Notes: generated from the letters alone by a model not told the origin. DNA of 7,174 bases from Deltaproteobacteria bacterium (GCA_030654645.1 JAURXC010000039.1:1-7174); one strand, 5' to 3'; positions 1-6,740 are shown, counted from the stretch's first letter. Made by a program: numbers and translations.

Positions 1-305
1 CCGATTTTGCGGATATCGCAGAAGATGTTTATGCCCACCATGAGCGATGGGATGGGAGCGGTTATCCCTTAGGGCTTTCCGGAGAGTGTATTCCTCTTGA
101 GGGGAGAATCATGAATCTCGCCGACCAATACGATGCCTTGAGGAATGCACGGGTCTACAAACCGGCTCTCGATCATAACACGACAATGCGCATCATCACC
201 CTGGGAGATGGGAGGACAATGCCGCAGCATTTTGATCCGCAGGTGTTGAAGGTATTCGTGAAAACCGCACCACTGTTTGAGGAAGTGTATGAAAAATTTA
301 ACTAA
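1..305 (+). CDS. HD-GYP domain c-di-GMP phosphodiesterase, C-terminal part (5' end outside window)
   Basis: The reading frame is open from the left edge (first full codon at base 3) and ends at TAA 303-305, giving about 100 C-terminal residues. They match the second half of a canonical HD-GYP domain: an HHERWDGSGYP block (bases 36-68), then IPLEGRIMNLADQYDAL with the conserved metal-binding Asp and DxxDAL signature, then RVYKP. The tail, GDGRT followed by HFDP and a Phe/Tyr-rich helix, is typical of the ends of receiver-HD-GYP regulators. HD-GYP enzymes hydrolyse cyclic di-GMP in the cytoplasm. All hallmark residues within the visible part are intact, so activity is likely. The N-terminal half, including the HD dyad and any receiver or sensor domain, lies outside the window. 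The ATG at 111 falls inside the domain and is not the real start. The gene lies 89 nt upstream of the sensor kinase on the same strand; co-transcription is possible but not shown. Confidence 0.9.
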   Translation, partial: DFADIAEDVYAHHERWDGSGYPLGLSGECIPLEGRIMNLADQYDALRNARVYKPALDHNTTMRIITLGDGRTMPQHFDPQVLKVFVKTAPLFEEVYEKFN

Positions 306-323
306 AGTGTCGGCCTGGCACGG

Positions 324-379
324 CAGACCTACGAGGTTTTGACCAAAACAGCGGGCCTGAACAAAACCACGGTGGTCTG
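324..379 (+). promoter_or_regulatory. Interrupted inverted repeat / potential leader hairpin upstream of the sensor kinase
   Basis: The gap between the HD-GYP gene and the kinase contains two nested complementary arm pairs: CAGACC (324-329) with GGTCTG (374-379), and GGTTTTG (335-341) with CAAAACC (362-368). Between them, 332-333 (CG) pairs with 370-371 (CG), leaving only T-T, A-G and A-A mismatches. The result is about 15 paired positions out of 18 around a 20-nt loop. The structure ends four bases before the GGGA (383-386) that probably serves as ribosome binding site for the ATG at 395. No T-run follows, so it is not a standard intrinsic terminator. A translational leader structure, a transcript-stabilising hairpin or a protein-binding inverted repeat are all possible. 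The pairing is read directly from the sequence; the function is inferred. Confidence 0.5.
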
Positions 380-394
380 TATGGGAACTGAAAT

Positions 395-2869
395 ATGAAG
401 TTTTTGCAATCCCTCCAGAAGATGCCATATCTACGGCTTTTTATCGTCACTATTGTTCTGACGGTCGCTGCCGGCTGGATTCTTACCGACTTTCTCGGCA
501 GGGTTGCGGAAAAAGAATTTAAAGATAAGGCTGAGCGGGATGCAAATCTTATTTCCTTCTTCCTTCATGACAAACTGAATGAAGTTTCAAGCGCTGCCAA
601 GTCGCTGGGACCGGCAGAAGCTATTGTTGCGGCACTCTCAACAGGCAGTGCCACAGATCTGGAACGGGCAAACAAGCTGCTTGACCGCATCAAAAACAAC
701 TTTGAGATGTCACACAGCTTCCTAATGGAAAGAAGCGGCCTGACTGTCGCCTCATCGAACAGGAACGAAAAAAACGGTTTTGTGGGTAAATCCTTTGCAG
801 GCAGACCCTATTTCACCGGCGCGGTGGCAGGACGGCTAACCACATATTTTGCCCTCGGCAGAATCACCCACGAAAGGGGCTACTTTGCTTCGGTGCCGGT
901 TATCGACAGTGCAGGTGCAACATCAGGCGTTGTCGTTGTCAAAAGAAACATCACCCCTGTCGAAGAGTTTTTCAAGAAGTACCCCCACGTGTATCTGGTC
1001 AGTCCCGACGGGATCATTTTCATCTCCAGCAGGAAGGAGTTCCTGTTCAGGAGCTTATGGCCGATTGATCAAAAAATACATACTGAACTTGTGGCATCGG
1101 GGCAATTCGGAAAGATCTCGTTTGATCCACTGTTGGCGGCAGAGCCTCGGACCGGGAAGTTTGTCAGGTTTGAGAACGAGGATCATTACGTACTTCGCCT
1201 GCCGTTCGGCAGCGATGGCTGGACGCTCGTATTATTGGATGACCCCCGTAGCGTTTCAGACTACCGCTTGTTCGGAATCATACTCGCAGTAGTGTTCGTT
1301 ATCCTGCTCCTGCTCTTCTTCAATGTACTGCTGTACAAAGACAAGTCGCTGCAGGCGACCCGAAATCTTCTCAAATCCAGGGATGACTGGAAACTGACAT
1401 TCGACACGGTGCCTGATCTTATAGCGATTATTGGTGCCGATTACCGCATAACAAGCATGAACAGGGCAATGGCGTTGCGTTTGGGCATCTCCCAGGAGGC
1501 GGCGGTCGGCAGGCACTGTTATGAGCTGATGCATAGCTCCCAGGAACCGCCCTCCTCCTGTCCTCATCAAAGGATGCTTGAGTCGGGGAGAGCTGAATCA
1601 GGGTGCCAGTTTGAAAAGAATCTGAATGGCGATTTTACCGTCACCGCGGCTCCGATCCTGGCAGAAGACGGCAAAATTGAATCGTCTGTCCATGTGATGC
1701 ACGATGTCAGCGAGCTGAAGCGGATGGAGCTGTCGTTGAAAGAGTATACGCAGCGACTTGAATTCGTGCTGGAGGGGTCAAATGATGCCACCTGGGAATG
1801 GGATTTGATTACCAACCAGGGAATCCTGAATACGAGATATTATGAAATGATTGAATATTCGCCCGGAGAAGTGGACTCGACGTTTGAATTTTTCCTACAA
1901 ACTATTCATCCCGATGATGTTGCCGATGTGCAAAGGCGCGTGAAAGAAAATCTGGAAGGAACAACCGCTGAATATCAGGCTCATTACCGCATGGTCACAA
2001 AATCGGGGAAAATTAAGGATGTCATGGGAAGGGGGAAGATCGTCAGGCATGACGAAGATGGCAAGCCGCTTATTATGGCCGGAGTTATTACCGACGTCTC
2101 GGAAATGAAACGGCTCGGCGCTGAAGTCAACAGGATCAATAACCTGGAATCGATCGGCCTTCTTGCCGGAGGTTTGGCCCACGACTTCAACAATGTGCTG
2201 AACATAATTTACGGCAACGTAACCTTTGTCAAGATGCTTGCAGAGGGGAATCCGGCATTTGTTGAGCCACTCACAGACGCGGAAGAAGCGTGTGAGCGAG
2301 CCAAACAGCTCGGTCTCCGTCTGCAGGCTTTTTCACAGGGAGGCACTCCGTTCAGGGAACCGATAGCGCTTCCCGCTCTCATTGAGGATGCCGCGGGTGT
2401 TTTATTCAAGGGTTCACATGTCTCGTACAGCTTATCCGCGGCAGATGACCTCCTTCCATTGGAAGCAGATCCACGCCAGATCAGGCAGCTATTTGAAAAT
2501 CTGCTGACCAATGCCAAAGATGCCATGCCGGACGGCGGGACAGTCAGGATCGATATTGAAAACTGTGAAGTCGATGGCAACAAGGGATTGTCCCTCAGAT
2601 CAGGTCACTATGTCCGTATTACAATCCAGGACGACGGCTCAGGTATCCCGGAGGCAAATCTTCCGAAGATTTTCGATCCTTATTTTTCGACCAAGGATAC
2701 CTACAGTCAAAGAGGGATGGGGCTTGGGCTCTCGATCTGCCATGCCATCATGAAGCGTCATAACGGACACATTTCCGTAGAATCCACGGTGGGAACCGGT
2801 ACCAGGGTTACGCTTTATCTGCCGGTTTCCGTGGGAGATTCTGAGTGTACACCCGGGGGGAATTTGTAA
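395..2869 (+). CDS. Membrane-bound sensor histidine kinase (dCache-like sensor, two PAS domains, HisKA, HATPase)
   Basis: This 824-residue protein is a transmembrane sensor kinase. Hydrophobic segments at about 13-31 and 292-314 bracket a periplasmic region whose block at about 130-185 (GRPYF, YFALG, RGYFASVPV, GVVVVKR) resembles DctB-type double-Cache sensors of C4-dicarboxylates and other small organic acids; the ligand here is unknown. A PAS domain follows at about 330-443, with a Cys/His-rich motif (H374, C375, H380, C389, H391, C404). A second, PAS_3-like domain lies at about 456-571. The H-box LAHDFNN places the phosphorylated histidine at H596. The ATPase core is complete: N-box N702/N706, G1 DDGSG at 746-750, the FDPYFSTK F-box, G2 GMGLG at 774-778, and a final GTGTRVTLYLP. 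There is no attached receiver. An in-frame TGA at 389-391 makes ATG 395 the first possible start; GGGA at 383-386 is a modest ribosome binding site. The next gene starts one base after the stop and is the likely phosphotransfer partner. Confidence 0.95.
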   Translation: MKFLQSLQKMPYLRLFIVTIVLTVAAGWILTDFLGRVAEKEFKDKAERDANLISFFLHDKLNEVSSAAKSLGPAEAIVAALSTGSATDLERANKLLDRIKNNFEMSHSFLMERSGLTVASSNRNEKNGFVGKSFAGRPYFTGAVAGRLTTYFALGRITHERGYFASVPVIDSAGATSGVVVVKRNITPVEEFFKKYPHVYLVSPDGIIFISSRKEFLFRSLWPIDQKIHTELVASGQFGKISFDPLLAAEPRTGKFVRFENEDHYVLRLPFGSDGWTLVLLDDPRSVSDYRLFGIILAVVFVILLLLFFNVLLYKDKSLQATRNLLKSRDDWKLTFDTVPDLIAIIGADYRITSMNRAMALRLGISQEAAVGRHCYELMHSSQEPPSSCPHQRMLESGRAESGCQFEKNLNGDFTVTAAPILAEDGKIESSVHVMHDVSELKRMELSLKEYTQRLEFVLEGSNDATWEWDLITNQGILNTRYYEMIEYSPGEVDSTFEFFLQTIHPDDVADVQRRVKENLEGTTAEYQAHYRMVTKSGKIKDVMGRGKIVRHDEDGKPLIMAGVITDVSEMKRLGAEVNRINNLESIGLLAGGLAHDFNNVLNIIYGNVTFVKMLAEGNPAFVEPLTDAEEACERAKQLGLRLQAFSQGGTPFREPIALPALIEDAAGVLFKGSHVSYSLSAADDLLPLEADPRQIRQLFENLLTNAKDAMPDGGTVRIDIENCEVDGNKGLSLRSGHYVRITIQDDGSGIPEANLPKIFDPYFSTKDTYSQRGMGLGLSICHAIMKRHNGHISVESTVGTGTRVTLYLPVSVGDSECTPGGNL
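2855..2862 (+). promoter_or_regulatory. Ribosome binding site for the receiver/HD-GYP-like gene, inside the kinase coding end
   Basis: A purine-rich GGGGGGAA stretch lies eight bases before ATG 2871, within the last codons of the kinase gene, whose TAA is at 2867-2869. The placement fixes the start of the downstream gene and implies translational coupling between kinase and regulator. Confidence 0.6.
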
Positions 2870-2870
2870 T

Positions 2871-4148
2871 ATGACAAACGAGACGTATAAAATTCTCATA
2901 GTGGACGACGAAGAGCCAAATCGAAAACTGTTGTCCCGCTGTTTAACTTGTGACCAGTACACCCTGTACAGCGCCGAAAATGGAATAAAGGCGCTGGAAC
3001 TGGCTAAAACGATAAGCCCTGATCTGGTACTTCTTGACGTGTCCATGCCTATGATGGACGGTTATGAGGTCTGCCGCGCTCTCAAGGCGGATGAGGCCAC
3101 TAAAAAAATTCCCGTCATTTTTGTAACTGCTATGCAAAAAATTGCCGATGAAGCCGAAGGTTTTGAAGCCGGGGCAGTGGACTATATCACCAAGCCGATC
3201 AACGCCACTGTTGTGCAAGCACGAGTCCGGGCACATCTGTCTCTCAAAGGGGCACAGGATGCGGCGGATGACTGGAATTCAAATCTCAAGAAACGGCTGT
3301 TACAGAGCGTCGCGACAATCCGCGAAAAGACTCAGGCACTTGTTTCCGCGGAAGAGCGCGCTTCCGGTCTGCACGGGTATTTACTTGCTGTGGAACTGAT
3401 GTCAGGTGCTTTTGAGATGATGGAAAACCTTCACGGTGTTCATGCCCGTGCGGTCAGCGAGTTGGCAGGCGATGCCGCGCGCAAAATGAATCTCGGCGCC
3501 GAGGCGGTGGCTAAGATCAGACTGGCCGGTCTTATGCACGATGTCGGGACTCTGGGAGGCATACGAGGTGTGTCAGTTAAGCCCGAAACGGACATGTCTG
3601 CCAATGAACTGGGAAAATTTCATAATCATACGGCACTGGGACAAGAGCTTTTCAAGTCGTTTGAAGAGCTGCATGATGTGGGGGAAATGGTAATGTTTCA
3701 TCATGAAGCCTTCGACGGGAGCGGTTTTCCCGACGGGCTGAAGGGTGACGGCATTCCTCTCGGCGCTCGCCTGGTAGCCATTGCTGATTTTATTGAAAAG
3801 GCGGCAAGCTCCGTGTCAGGGGAACATGCCGAATATGCACTCATGAAGGCCCGCCTGCACGCAGGCACGCTGCTTGATCCAAGCCTGATTTCGTTTTTTT
3901 CGTCGATTACCCGAATCCTTTATTTTGAGGGGAAAAAGTCCGGGACGACAGGAGAAGTTGAAGTGCCTCCTAATGAGCTGATCTCGGGCATGCAGCTCTC
4001 GCGGGATCTGTCGAATGAAGCCGGGGTGTTGTTGCTTCAGAAGGGGGATACGCTGGACGCCGCCGGTATTTTGCTCATTCGCCGTACCAGTCGCATGAGT
4101 GGTTCTTCTGAGGGTGGCGTCTGGGTGATGATAACCTGCGCGGAATAG
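2871..4148 (+). CDS. Response regulator: receiver domain plus divergent HD-GYP-like domain
   Basis: This 425-residue cytoplasmic regulator has an N-terminal receiver (about 7-122) with acidic pocket D12/D13, phosphoacceptor D56, switch T86 and K108. A helical linker (about 123-165) leads to an HD-type phosphohydrolase domain (about 168-350). Likely metal ligands are kept: H191, H223/D224, H253, H277/H278 and D306. HD-GYP hallmarks are altered: the HDxGK lysine is T227, GYP is GFP (285-287), DxxDAL reads DFIEKA, and the following RPY-type motif is missing. Canonical HD-GYP proteins hydrolyse c-di-GMP; this one may be weak, prefer another nucleotide, or act as a binding protein. The C-terminal segment (about 369-421; GMQLSRDL, GVLLLQKG, ending GVWVMI) is the conserved tail of a family of receiver-HD regulators, so the end is probably genuine and not frameshifted. 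The kinase gene ends one base upstream, making it the likely phosphodonor. A convergent gene begins 23 nt downstream with no convincing terminator between. Confidence 0.92.
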   Translation: MTNETYKILIVDDEEPNRKLLSRCLTCDQYTLYSAENGIKALELAKTISPDLVLLDVSMPMMDGYEVCRALKADEATKKIPVIFVTAMQKIADEAEGFEAGAVDYITKPINATVVQARVRAHLSLKGAQDAADDWNSNLKKRLLQSVATIREKTQALVSAEERASGLHGYLLAVELMSGAFEMMENLHGVHARAVSELAGDAARKMNLGAEAVAKIRLAGLMHDVGTLGGIRGVSVKPETDMSANELGKFHNHTALGQELFKSFEELHDVGEMVMFHHEAFDGSGFPDGLKGDGIPLGARLVAIADFIEKAASSVSGEHAEYALMKARLHAGTLLDPSLISFFSSITRILYFEGKKSGTTGEVEVPPNELISGMQLSRDLSNEAGVLLLQKGDTLDAAGILLIRRTSRMSGSSEGGVWVMITCAE

Positions 4149-4171
4149 TTTTTGTAACCGGGATATTGTTC

Positions 4172-5719
4172 TTATTGCCGCACAATTCCGAATTTCTTCA
4201 TGCGAAAGCGCAGTGTGCTGGGGTTGAAACCAAGGAGCAGAGCGGCTCCGTTTTTGCCGTCGATTCGCCACCCGGTTTTTGTGAGCACCTGAATGATAAG
4301 GTCTCGTTCCAATGCACCAAGGGCTTTGACGTCGTGTATAACCGCTGCTCCATTGTTCCGGAACGTATCGAAGTTGTCCAGTACCTGCAGTGCGCTTCCC
4401 CGGCTGATGATTACCGCCCGCTCAATGACGCTTTCCAGTTCGCGCACGTTGCCGGGCCAATGGTATGCCTGCAGGATGTTCAGTGTGTCTTTGGTCACGG
4501 TCTCAATCTTCTTGCCGATTTTCTTGTTGAATTTGGCGACAAAATGAGTGACGAGTAGCGGGATGTCTTCCGTGCGTTGCCGGAGCGGCGGGATGGTGAT
4601 GGGAAATACGTTGAGCCGGTAGAATAGGTCTTCCCTGAATCTGCCGTTATTGACCTCTTCCCTCAGGTTGCGGTTGGTGGCCGCGATGATTCTTACGTCG
4701 GTTTTTATGGTACGGGGACTGCCCAGTCGTTCGAATTCGCCATCCTGAATAACCCGGAGCAACTTGGATTGCAGCTCCAGCGGCATCTCGCCGATTTCAT
4801 CAAGAAATATGGTGCCACGGTCAGCCAGCTCGAAGCGTCCTATCTGCCGGGTGTCGGAGCCGGTAAACGCACCCCGTTCCCGCCCGAACAGTTCACTTTC
4901 CACCAGGGCAGCGGGCAGTGTCGTACAGTTTATCGTTATCAAGGGCAGGTGCTTGCGAGAACTGCTGCTGTGGATGGCGCGCGCGATCACGCCCTTGCCC
5001 GTACCGGTCTCGCCGAGGAGCAGAACGGTTGCATTCATTGGTGACACCTGTTCGACCCGCATGAATACGTCGGAAATGGCCGGGCTGTGACCAATAATTT
5101 CGCCGAAATTGTCCTGCCGGGCAACCTCCTGCTGCAGGTAGATGTTCTCGGCCTGGAGCCGGTCTTTCAAGAGCTTGATTTCCGCATACGCACTTTGCAG
5201 AGACTCTTCCGCCCTTGTGCGCTCCCCGATTTCCTGGGTGAGCTGCAGGTTTGCCCTGGTAAGTTCACCGGTCCGGTTCTGTACCGTTTGTTCCAGCACC
5301 TTGTTGTCCTGCTCGACCTGCCTGTACAGCAGCCGCACTTCCAGGATGTTGTGGATTCGTGTCGTTACCTCGACCAGATCAATCGGTTTGCTGATGAAAT
5401 CCTTTGCGCCCGCTTTGAGTGCCCGCAGCTTGTGACCCGATTGGGAGGTAATCACAATGACCGGAACGTAGCTGCCGGTTTCGATTGATTTCAACTCTTC
5501 CATCACCTTGAAGCCATCCATGCCGGGCATCTGGAGGTCGAGTAAAATCAGGTCGTAGCGGTTTTTGCGGTAGAGATCGCATACCGTGCCGGGATCCGTG
5601 GTCGACGTGATGTCCGTATATCCTGCTCTGCCAAGCATCTGCTCCAGCAGCAGCACATTCGCTTCCAGATCGTCCACCACCATGATTTTGGCGTTGAGTA
5701 TGTCGGTTAATGCATCCAT
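4172..5719 (-). CDS. Sigma-54-dependent response regulator (receiver, coiled coil, AAA+, Fis-type HTH)
   Basis: This 515-residue NtrC-class activator uses ATP hydrolysis to open promoters bound by sigma-54 RNA polymerase. The receiver (about 10-125) has D16/D17, phosphoacceptor D61, T91 and K111. A long predicted coiled coil (about 132-200; heptad-rich, ending in a KDRLQAENIYLQQEV helix of the type preceding AAA+ domains in FhlA-like activators) joins the AAA+ domain. That domain has Walker A GETGTGKG (236-243), an intact sigma-54 contact loop GAFTGS (283-288), Walker B TIFLDE (303-308), and the FREDLFYRLNVFPI and WPGNVRELE blocks. The last ~50 residues form a Fis-type HTH (GWRIDGKNGAALLLG, then STLRFRMKKFGI). 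Its target promoters are not evident here. The start is supported by gap-free alignment with the paralogous receiver of the neighbouring cyclase from the first Met. The ribosome binding site is weak (GGGG at 5730-5733, or GAAGAG very close to ATG). The upstream gap carries a heptamer repeat. Confidence 0.95.
   Translation of the reverse strand: MDALTDILNAKIMVVDDLEANVLLLEQMLGRAGYTDITSTTDPGTVCDLYRKNRYDLILLDLQMPGMDGFKVMEELKSIETGSYVPVIVITSQSGHKLRALKAGAKDFISKPIDLVEVTTRIHNILEVRLLYRQVEQDNKVLEQTVQNRTGELTRANLQLTQEIGERTRAEESLQSAYAEIKLLKDRLQAENIYLQQEVARQDNFGEIIGHSPAISDVFMRVEQVSPMNATVLLLGETGTGKGVIARAIHSSSSRKHLPLITINCTTLPAALVESELFGRERGAFTGSDTRQIGRFELADRGTIFLDEIGEMPLELQSKLLRVIQDGEFERLGSPRTIKTDVRIIAATNRNLREEVNNGRFREDLFYRLNVFPITIPPLRQRTEDIPLLVTHFVAKFNKKIGKKIETVTKDTLNILQAYHWPGNVRELESVIERAVIISRGSALQVLDNFDTFRNNGAAVIHDVKALGALERDLIIQVLTKTGWRIDGKNGAALLLGFNPSTLRFRMKKFGIVRQ
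5318..5719 (-). repeat. Duplicated receiver-domain segment, copy 1 (in the sigma-54 activator)
   Basis: This segment encodes residues 1-134 of the sigma-54 activator. It aligns without gaps to residues 1-134 of the GGDEF protein (6327-6728), with 90 of 134 residues identical by hand count. At DNA level there are perfect shared stretches of 17-18 bases, for example around codons 24-30, 65-70 and 108-113. The similarity stops at the linker, where one copy continues into a coiled coil and AAA+ and the other into GGDEF. Confidence 0.85.
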
Positions 5720-5737
5720 TTCTCTTCATCCCCACGG

Positions 5738-5786
5738 GCAATTATGTACAGGCAATTATGAAGGTTGAGGTATGAATTATGAGTTT
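5738..5786. repeat. Degenerate heptanucleotide tandem repeat in the intergenic gap
   Basis: Read on the plus strand in steps of seven, the units are gcaatta, tgtacag, gcaatta, tgaaggt, tgaggta, tgaatta and tgagttt. Five of the seven begin with TG, and AATTATG recurs at 5740, 5754 and 5775, spaced by 14 and 21 (multiples of seven). The tract takes up most of the 82-nt gap between the GGDEF gene and the sigma-54 activator gene. Short tandem heptamers are known in other bacteria, such as filamentous cyanobacteria. The rest of the gap shows neither a convincing promoter nor a terminator hairpin. Confidence 0.6.
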
Positions 5787-5801
5787 TCATCCTTCACCCC
5801 C

Positions 5802-6728
5802 TCATTTCGCAATTTTCCAGGTATTCTTGCCGGCATGTTTGGCCTCGTACAAGGCCAGATCCGCGCTCTTCAACAGCGTTTCCGCGTCCTCGCCATGGTC
5901 CGGATAGATGCTGACACCCGCGCTGGTGGTAATTCTGACCACATTGCCTTCGATGCCATAGGGTTGCGACAGCGCCTCGATCGCTCTTGACGCCGCCAGG
6001 GACGCATAGTCGATGCCGCTGACGTGCCACAGGGCCAGTATGAATTCGTCGCCCCCCAGACGTGCCACGGTATCCTCTTCACGTACCGTAGCCAGCAAAC
6101 GCTCCGCGACCATTTTCAGCAGAATGTCTCCGGTTGCGTGCCCCAGCGTGTCGTTGATCTGTTTGAAACCGTCCAGATCCAGGAACACCACCGCCATGGC
6201 GCTCCTGTTTCTGCGGGCGTGGACCAGGGCCATCGACATCCGGTCGGCCAGAAGCCGTCTGTTTGCCAGCCCGGTCAACGGGTCATTCAGCGCCAGTTCT
6301 TCCAGCATCTTGCCGTAATTGCGGGCGGCTTCGTGCAACAGGCGGACTTCCAACAGGTTATGAACCCGAATCAACACCTCGGCCAGATCGAACGGCTTGC
6401 TGATGAAATCCTTGGCGCCGCTCTGCAGCGCGCGCAGCTTGTGAGCCGGTTCGGCGGTGACGGCCAGCACCGGCAGATAGCCATCCGTTTCGATTCCCTT
6501 GAGCCCTTCCATAACCTGGAAACCATCCATGCCGGGCATCCGCAGGTCAAGCAGAATCAGGTCGTAGTGGTTGGCGCGATGCAGGTCGCGGACGGCGCAA
6601 GGATCTCTCGTCGTCGTAATGCGGGTATAGCCGGCAACTCTCAGCATCTGCTCCAGCAGCTGCACATTGGCCTCCAGGTCATCCACGATCAGAATGCCTG
6701 AATTAAGAATATCGGTGGGGCTGACCAT
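5802..6728 (-). CDS. Receiver-GGDEF response regulator (diguanylate cyclase)
   Basis: This 308-residue cytoplasmic protein makes cyclic di-GMP from two GTP when activated. The receiver (about 10-125) has D16/D17, phosphoacceptor D61, T91 and K111. A short helix (about 126-147) leads to the GGDEF domain (about 148-308): NDPLTGLANRR, the FLDLDGFKQIND block with likely metal-binding D184, an inhibitory I-site RxxD (R216-D219) exactly five residues before GGDEF (225-229), and the ending SADLALYEAKHAGKN. The active site and product-inhibition site both look intact, giving a PleD/WspR-like enzyme with feedback control. The ATG overlaps the upstream stop by one base (TAATG), with a strong AGGAGG six bases before it. 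It therefore shares an operon with the edge receiver gene, probably a hybrid kinase and its candidate phosphodonor. Its receiver is about 67% identical to that of the sigma-54 activator downstream. Confidence 0.95.
   Translation of the reverse strand: MVSPTDILNSGILIVDDLEANVQLLEQMLRVAGYTRITTTRDPCAVRDLHRANHYDLILLDLRMPGMDGFQVMEGLKGIETDGYLPVLAVTAEPAHKLRALQSGAKDFISKPFDLAEVLIRVHNLLEVRLLHEAARNYGKMLEELALNDPLTGLANRRLLADRMSMALVHARRNRSAMAVVFLDLDGFKQINDTLGHATGDILLKMVAERLLATVREEDTVARLGGDEFILALWHVSGIDYASLAASRAIEALSQPYGIEGNVVRITTSAGVSIYPDHGEDAETLLKSADLALYEAKHAGKNTWKIAK
6327..6728 (-). repeat. Duplicated receiver-domain segment, copy 2 (in the GGDEF protein)
   Basis: This segment encodes residues 1-134 of the GGDEF protein and is the partner of the copy at 5318-5719. 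The alpha-1 helix after the acidic pair differs at one of twelve positions (LEANVQLLEQML here, LEANVLLLEQML in the other copy). The phosphoacceptor blocks YDLILLDL and MPGMDGF and the GAKDFISKP block are identical. Confidence 0.85.
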
Positions 6729-6740
6729 TAGCTGCCTCCT
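6726..6740 (-). promoter_or_regulatory. Ribosome binding site and TAATG stop/start overlap
   Basis: On the minus strand AGGAGG (6735-6740) lies inside the last codons of the upstream receiver gene, six bases before the ATG at 6728-6726. The stop codon TAA (6730-6728) shares its last A with that ATG. This is a textbook arrangement for translational coupling and fixes the start of the GGDEF gene. Confidence 0.85.

Noticed and set aside
316..330. TGGCACG resembling the -24 element of a sigma-54 promoter before the kinase gene
   Set aside because: After the four-base spacer the sequence is ACCT instead of TTGC, so the invariant -12 GC is missing.
339..367. TTGACC resembling a -35 box before the kinase
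   Set aside because: No TATAAT-like hexamer lies 16-18 bases downstream; that region is CAAAACC, an arm of the inverted repeat.
69..428. Minus-strand open frame of 119 codons across the first gap
   Set aside because: It overlaps the conserved HD-GYP coding end and the kinase start, shows no known motif, and the gap is better described by its inverted repeat.
4075..4148. Possible frameshift at the C-terminus of the receiver/HD-GYP-like protein, because of the odd RRTSRMSGSS stretch
   Set aside because: The following GVWVMI fits the usual ending of this regulator family in the same frame, so the frame appears intact.
4141..4190. CGGAAT...ATTCCG inverted repeat spanning the convergent junction, as a possible bidirectional terminator
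   Set aside because: The arms are only 6 bases (8 with a mismatch), the loop exceeds 30 bases, and the T-run (4149-4153) lies inside the loop instead of after the stem.
5778..5790. ATGA/TCAT mini-hairpin after the GGDEF stop, as a terminator
   Set aside because: The stem is four bases with no GC-rich arm, and it is part of the heptamer tract.
6024..6701. Long plus-strand open frame (225 codons) inside the GGDEF gene
   Set aside because: It is antisense to a clear receiver-GGDEF gene, is rich in Gln/His/Val with no recognisable domain, and is explained by GC-rich codon bias on the other strand.
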